The position numbers and the translations under genes were made by a program. Below are positions 5,759 through 6,358 of a DNA stretch of 6,358 bases, one piece after another; position 1 is the first letter of the stretch; each line of letters starts with the position of its first letter. The notes under the pieces are model-generated. The model did no database searches, was not told the DNA's origin, and saw nothing but the letters and a program-made list of their open reading frames with translations. Where the stretch lies: the NCBI GenBank assembly GCA_011390235.1, contig JAABSS010000041.1:1-6358 (forward strand), given 5' to 3'. The stretch comes from Desulfotignum sp. (GTDB lineage: Bacteria > Desulfobacterota > Desulfobacteria > Desulfobacterales > Desulfobacteraceae).

Positions 5759-6358
5759 TATTTTCCTCCTTTTACCGCCAGCACATAGGCGGCAGGGTCC
5801 ATTAGCTGTTCACCGGCGGCGACGGACAGGGCCAGCAGCGGTTCAATAAAAAGGCCCATGAGCACCGTAACCAGGCACAGGCAGATCACCGGGGTCAGCA
5901 TCCAGGGGGAAAGAGACCGGTTCCGGGGGGGCGCTTCATCCGGAGACAGGGTGTTTCGGGGATGGGGTTTCCAGAACGCCTCCATCCAGATCTTGACCAT
6001 GGAAAACAGGGTCAGCAGGCCCACGGCAGCGGCCAAGGCTGCCGGCACATAGAGCCGGCTTTCCAGGCAGGCGTAGATGATCAGCAGCTTGGCCCAGAAA
6101 CCGGAAAGCGGGGGGACCCCGGCCAAAGCAAAGGCCGGGATGAAAAACAGGACGGCCAGCAGGCCATGGGTTTTGTACAGGCTGCCGATATGGGACAGGT
6201 GAAACGAGCCCGCGGCCCGGTGGATGAGCCCGCCGACCAGAAACAGGGTGGCTTTGGCAATGATGTTGTGCACCATGTAGATCAGGGCGGCGGCCAGGGC
6301 CAGGGGGGTGAACACGGCCAGTCCCAGAATCATGTATCCCACCTGGCTGATGATGTGA
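5758..6358 (-). CDS. mrpD: Mrp Na+/H+ antiporter subunit D, C-terminal part
   Basis: Open at the window edge, leaving 199 residues of a protein normally near 490-500 long. It belongs to the NuoL/M/N proton-pumping family. The fragment opens with HIISQVGYMILG, then HNIIAKATLFLVGGLIHR (30-47) and GVPPLSGFWAKLLII (80-94). The Lys at fragment residue 90 lies in the broken helix and fits the Lys392 region that is important in Bacillus MrpD. By position this suggests a full length near 500 residues. Later hydrophobic stretches (about 105-125 and 152-175) are the last helices. Together with MrpA it forms the ion-translocating core. Paralogy to NADH dehydrogenase subunits is a caveat for the fragment alone, but mrpE, mrpF and mrpG directly downstream settle it. 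Confidence 0.93.
   Translation of the reverse strand, partial: HIISQVGYMILGLAVFTPLALAAALIYMVHNIIAKATLFLVGGLIHRAAGSFHLSHIGSLYKTHGLLAVLFFIPAFALAGVPPLSGFWAKLLIIYACLESRLYVPAALAAAVGLLTLFSMVKIWMEAFWKPHPRNTLSPDEAPPRNRSLSPWMLTPVICLCLVTVLMGLFIEPLLALSVAAGEQLMDPAAYVLAVKGGK
5765..5771 (-). promoter_or_regulatory. Strong ribosome binding site of mrpE inside mrpD
   Basis: AAGGAGG, a near-perfect anti-16S match, ends six bases before the mrpE ATG and lies within the last codons of mrpD. With the TAATG junction it suggests coupled but efficient reinitiation. Confidence 0.85.

Noticed and set aside
1..6358. Mobile element, CRISPR, tRNA or rRNA
   Set aside because: No transposase, regularly spaced repeat, cloverleaf or conserved rRNA segment was seen; the window is almost fully explained by protein genes.

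Overview
All genes in this window read on the minus strand. They form three blocks, plus intergenic DNA at 1013-1214 and 4516-4621. No RNA genes, mobile elements, CRISPR arrays or attachment sites are visible. The gene content suggests an anaerobic, sodium-using bacterium: a biotin-type Na+-pumping decarboxylase membrane subunit, a Mrp-type Na+/H+ antiporter, and a regulator joining a helix-turn-helix to a PTS EIIA domain. My best guess is a Desulfobacterota sulfate reducer of the Desulfobacter/Desulfotignum kind. This rests on gene content and general recall, not on any marker gene.

Block 1 (right end, 4622-6358) is the 3' part of an mrp operon in the order mrpD (5' end outside the window), mrpE, mrpF, mrpG. 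Each junction overlaps by a few bases and has a strong Shine-Dalgarno sequence inside the preceding gene. These are subunits of one membrane complex that exchanges internal Na+ for external H+. A weak hairpin follows mrpG.

Block 2 (middle, 1215-4515) is a compact three-gene set: an HTH-EIIA fusion regulator, a ClC-family chloride channel/antiporter with two C-terminal CBS domains, and a tandem universal stress protein. Gaps are 22 and 30 bp, so one transcript is likely. By eye it is more AT-rich than the flanking blocks. It looks like an ion-homeostasis/stress cassette whose regulator may sense PTS phosphorylation; that link is inferred.

Block 3 (left end, 1-1012) starts with a tiny gamma-type subunit gene that overlaps the gene for the beta subunit of a Na+-translocating decarboxylase (oxaloacetate/methylmalonyl-CoA/glutaconyl-CoA family) by 11 bp. 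The beta gene runs off the window. A promoter-like sequence and a near-palindrome lie upstream at about 1088-1143. The carboxyltransferase and biotin carrier subunits are not in view, so the substrate cannot be assigned. Blocks 1 and 3 both deal with the sodium gradient: the decarboxylase exports Na+ using decarboxylation energy, and Mrp interconverts Na+ and H+ gradients.
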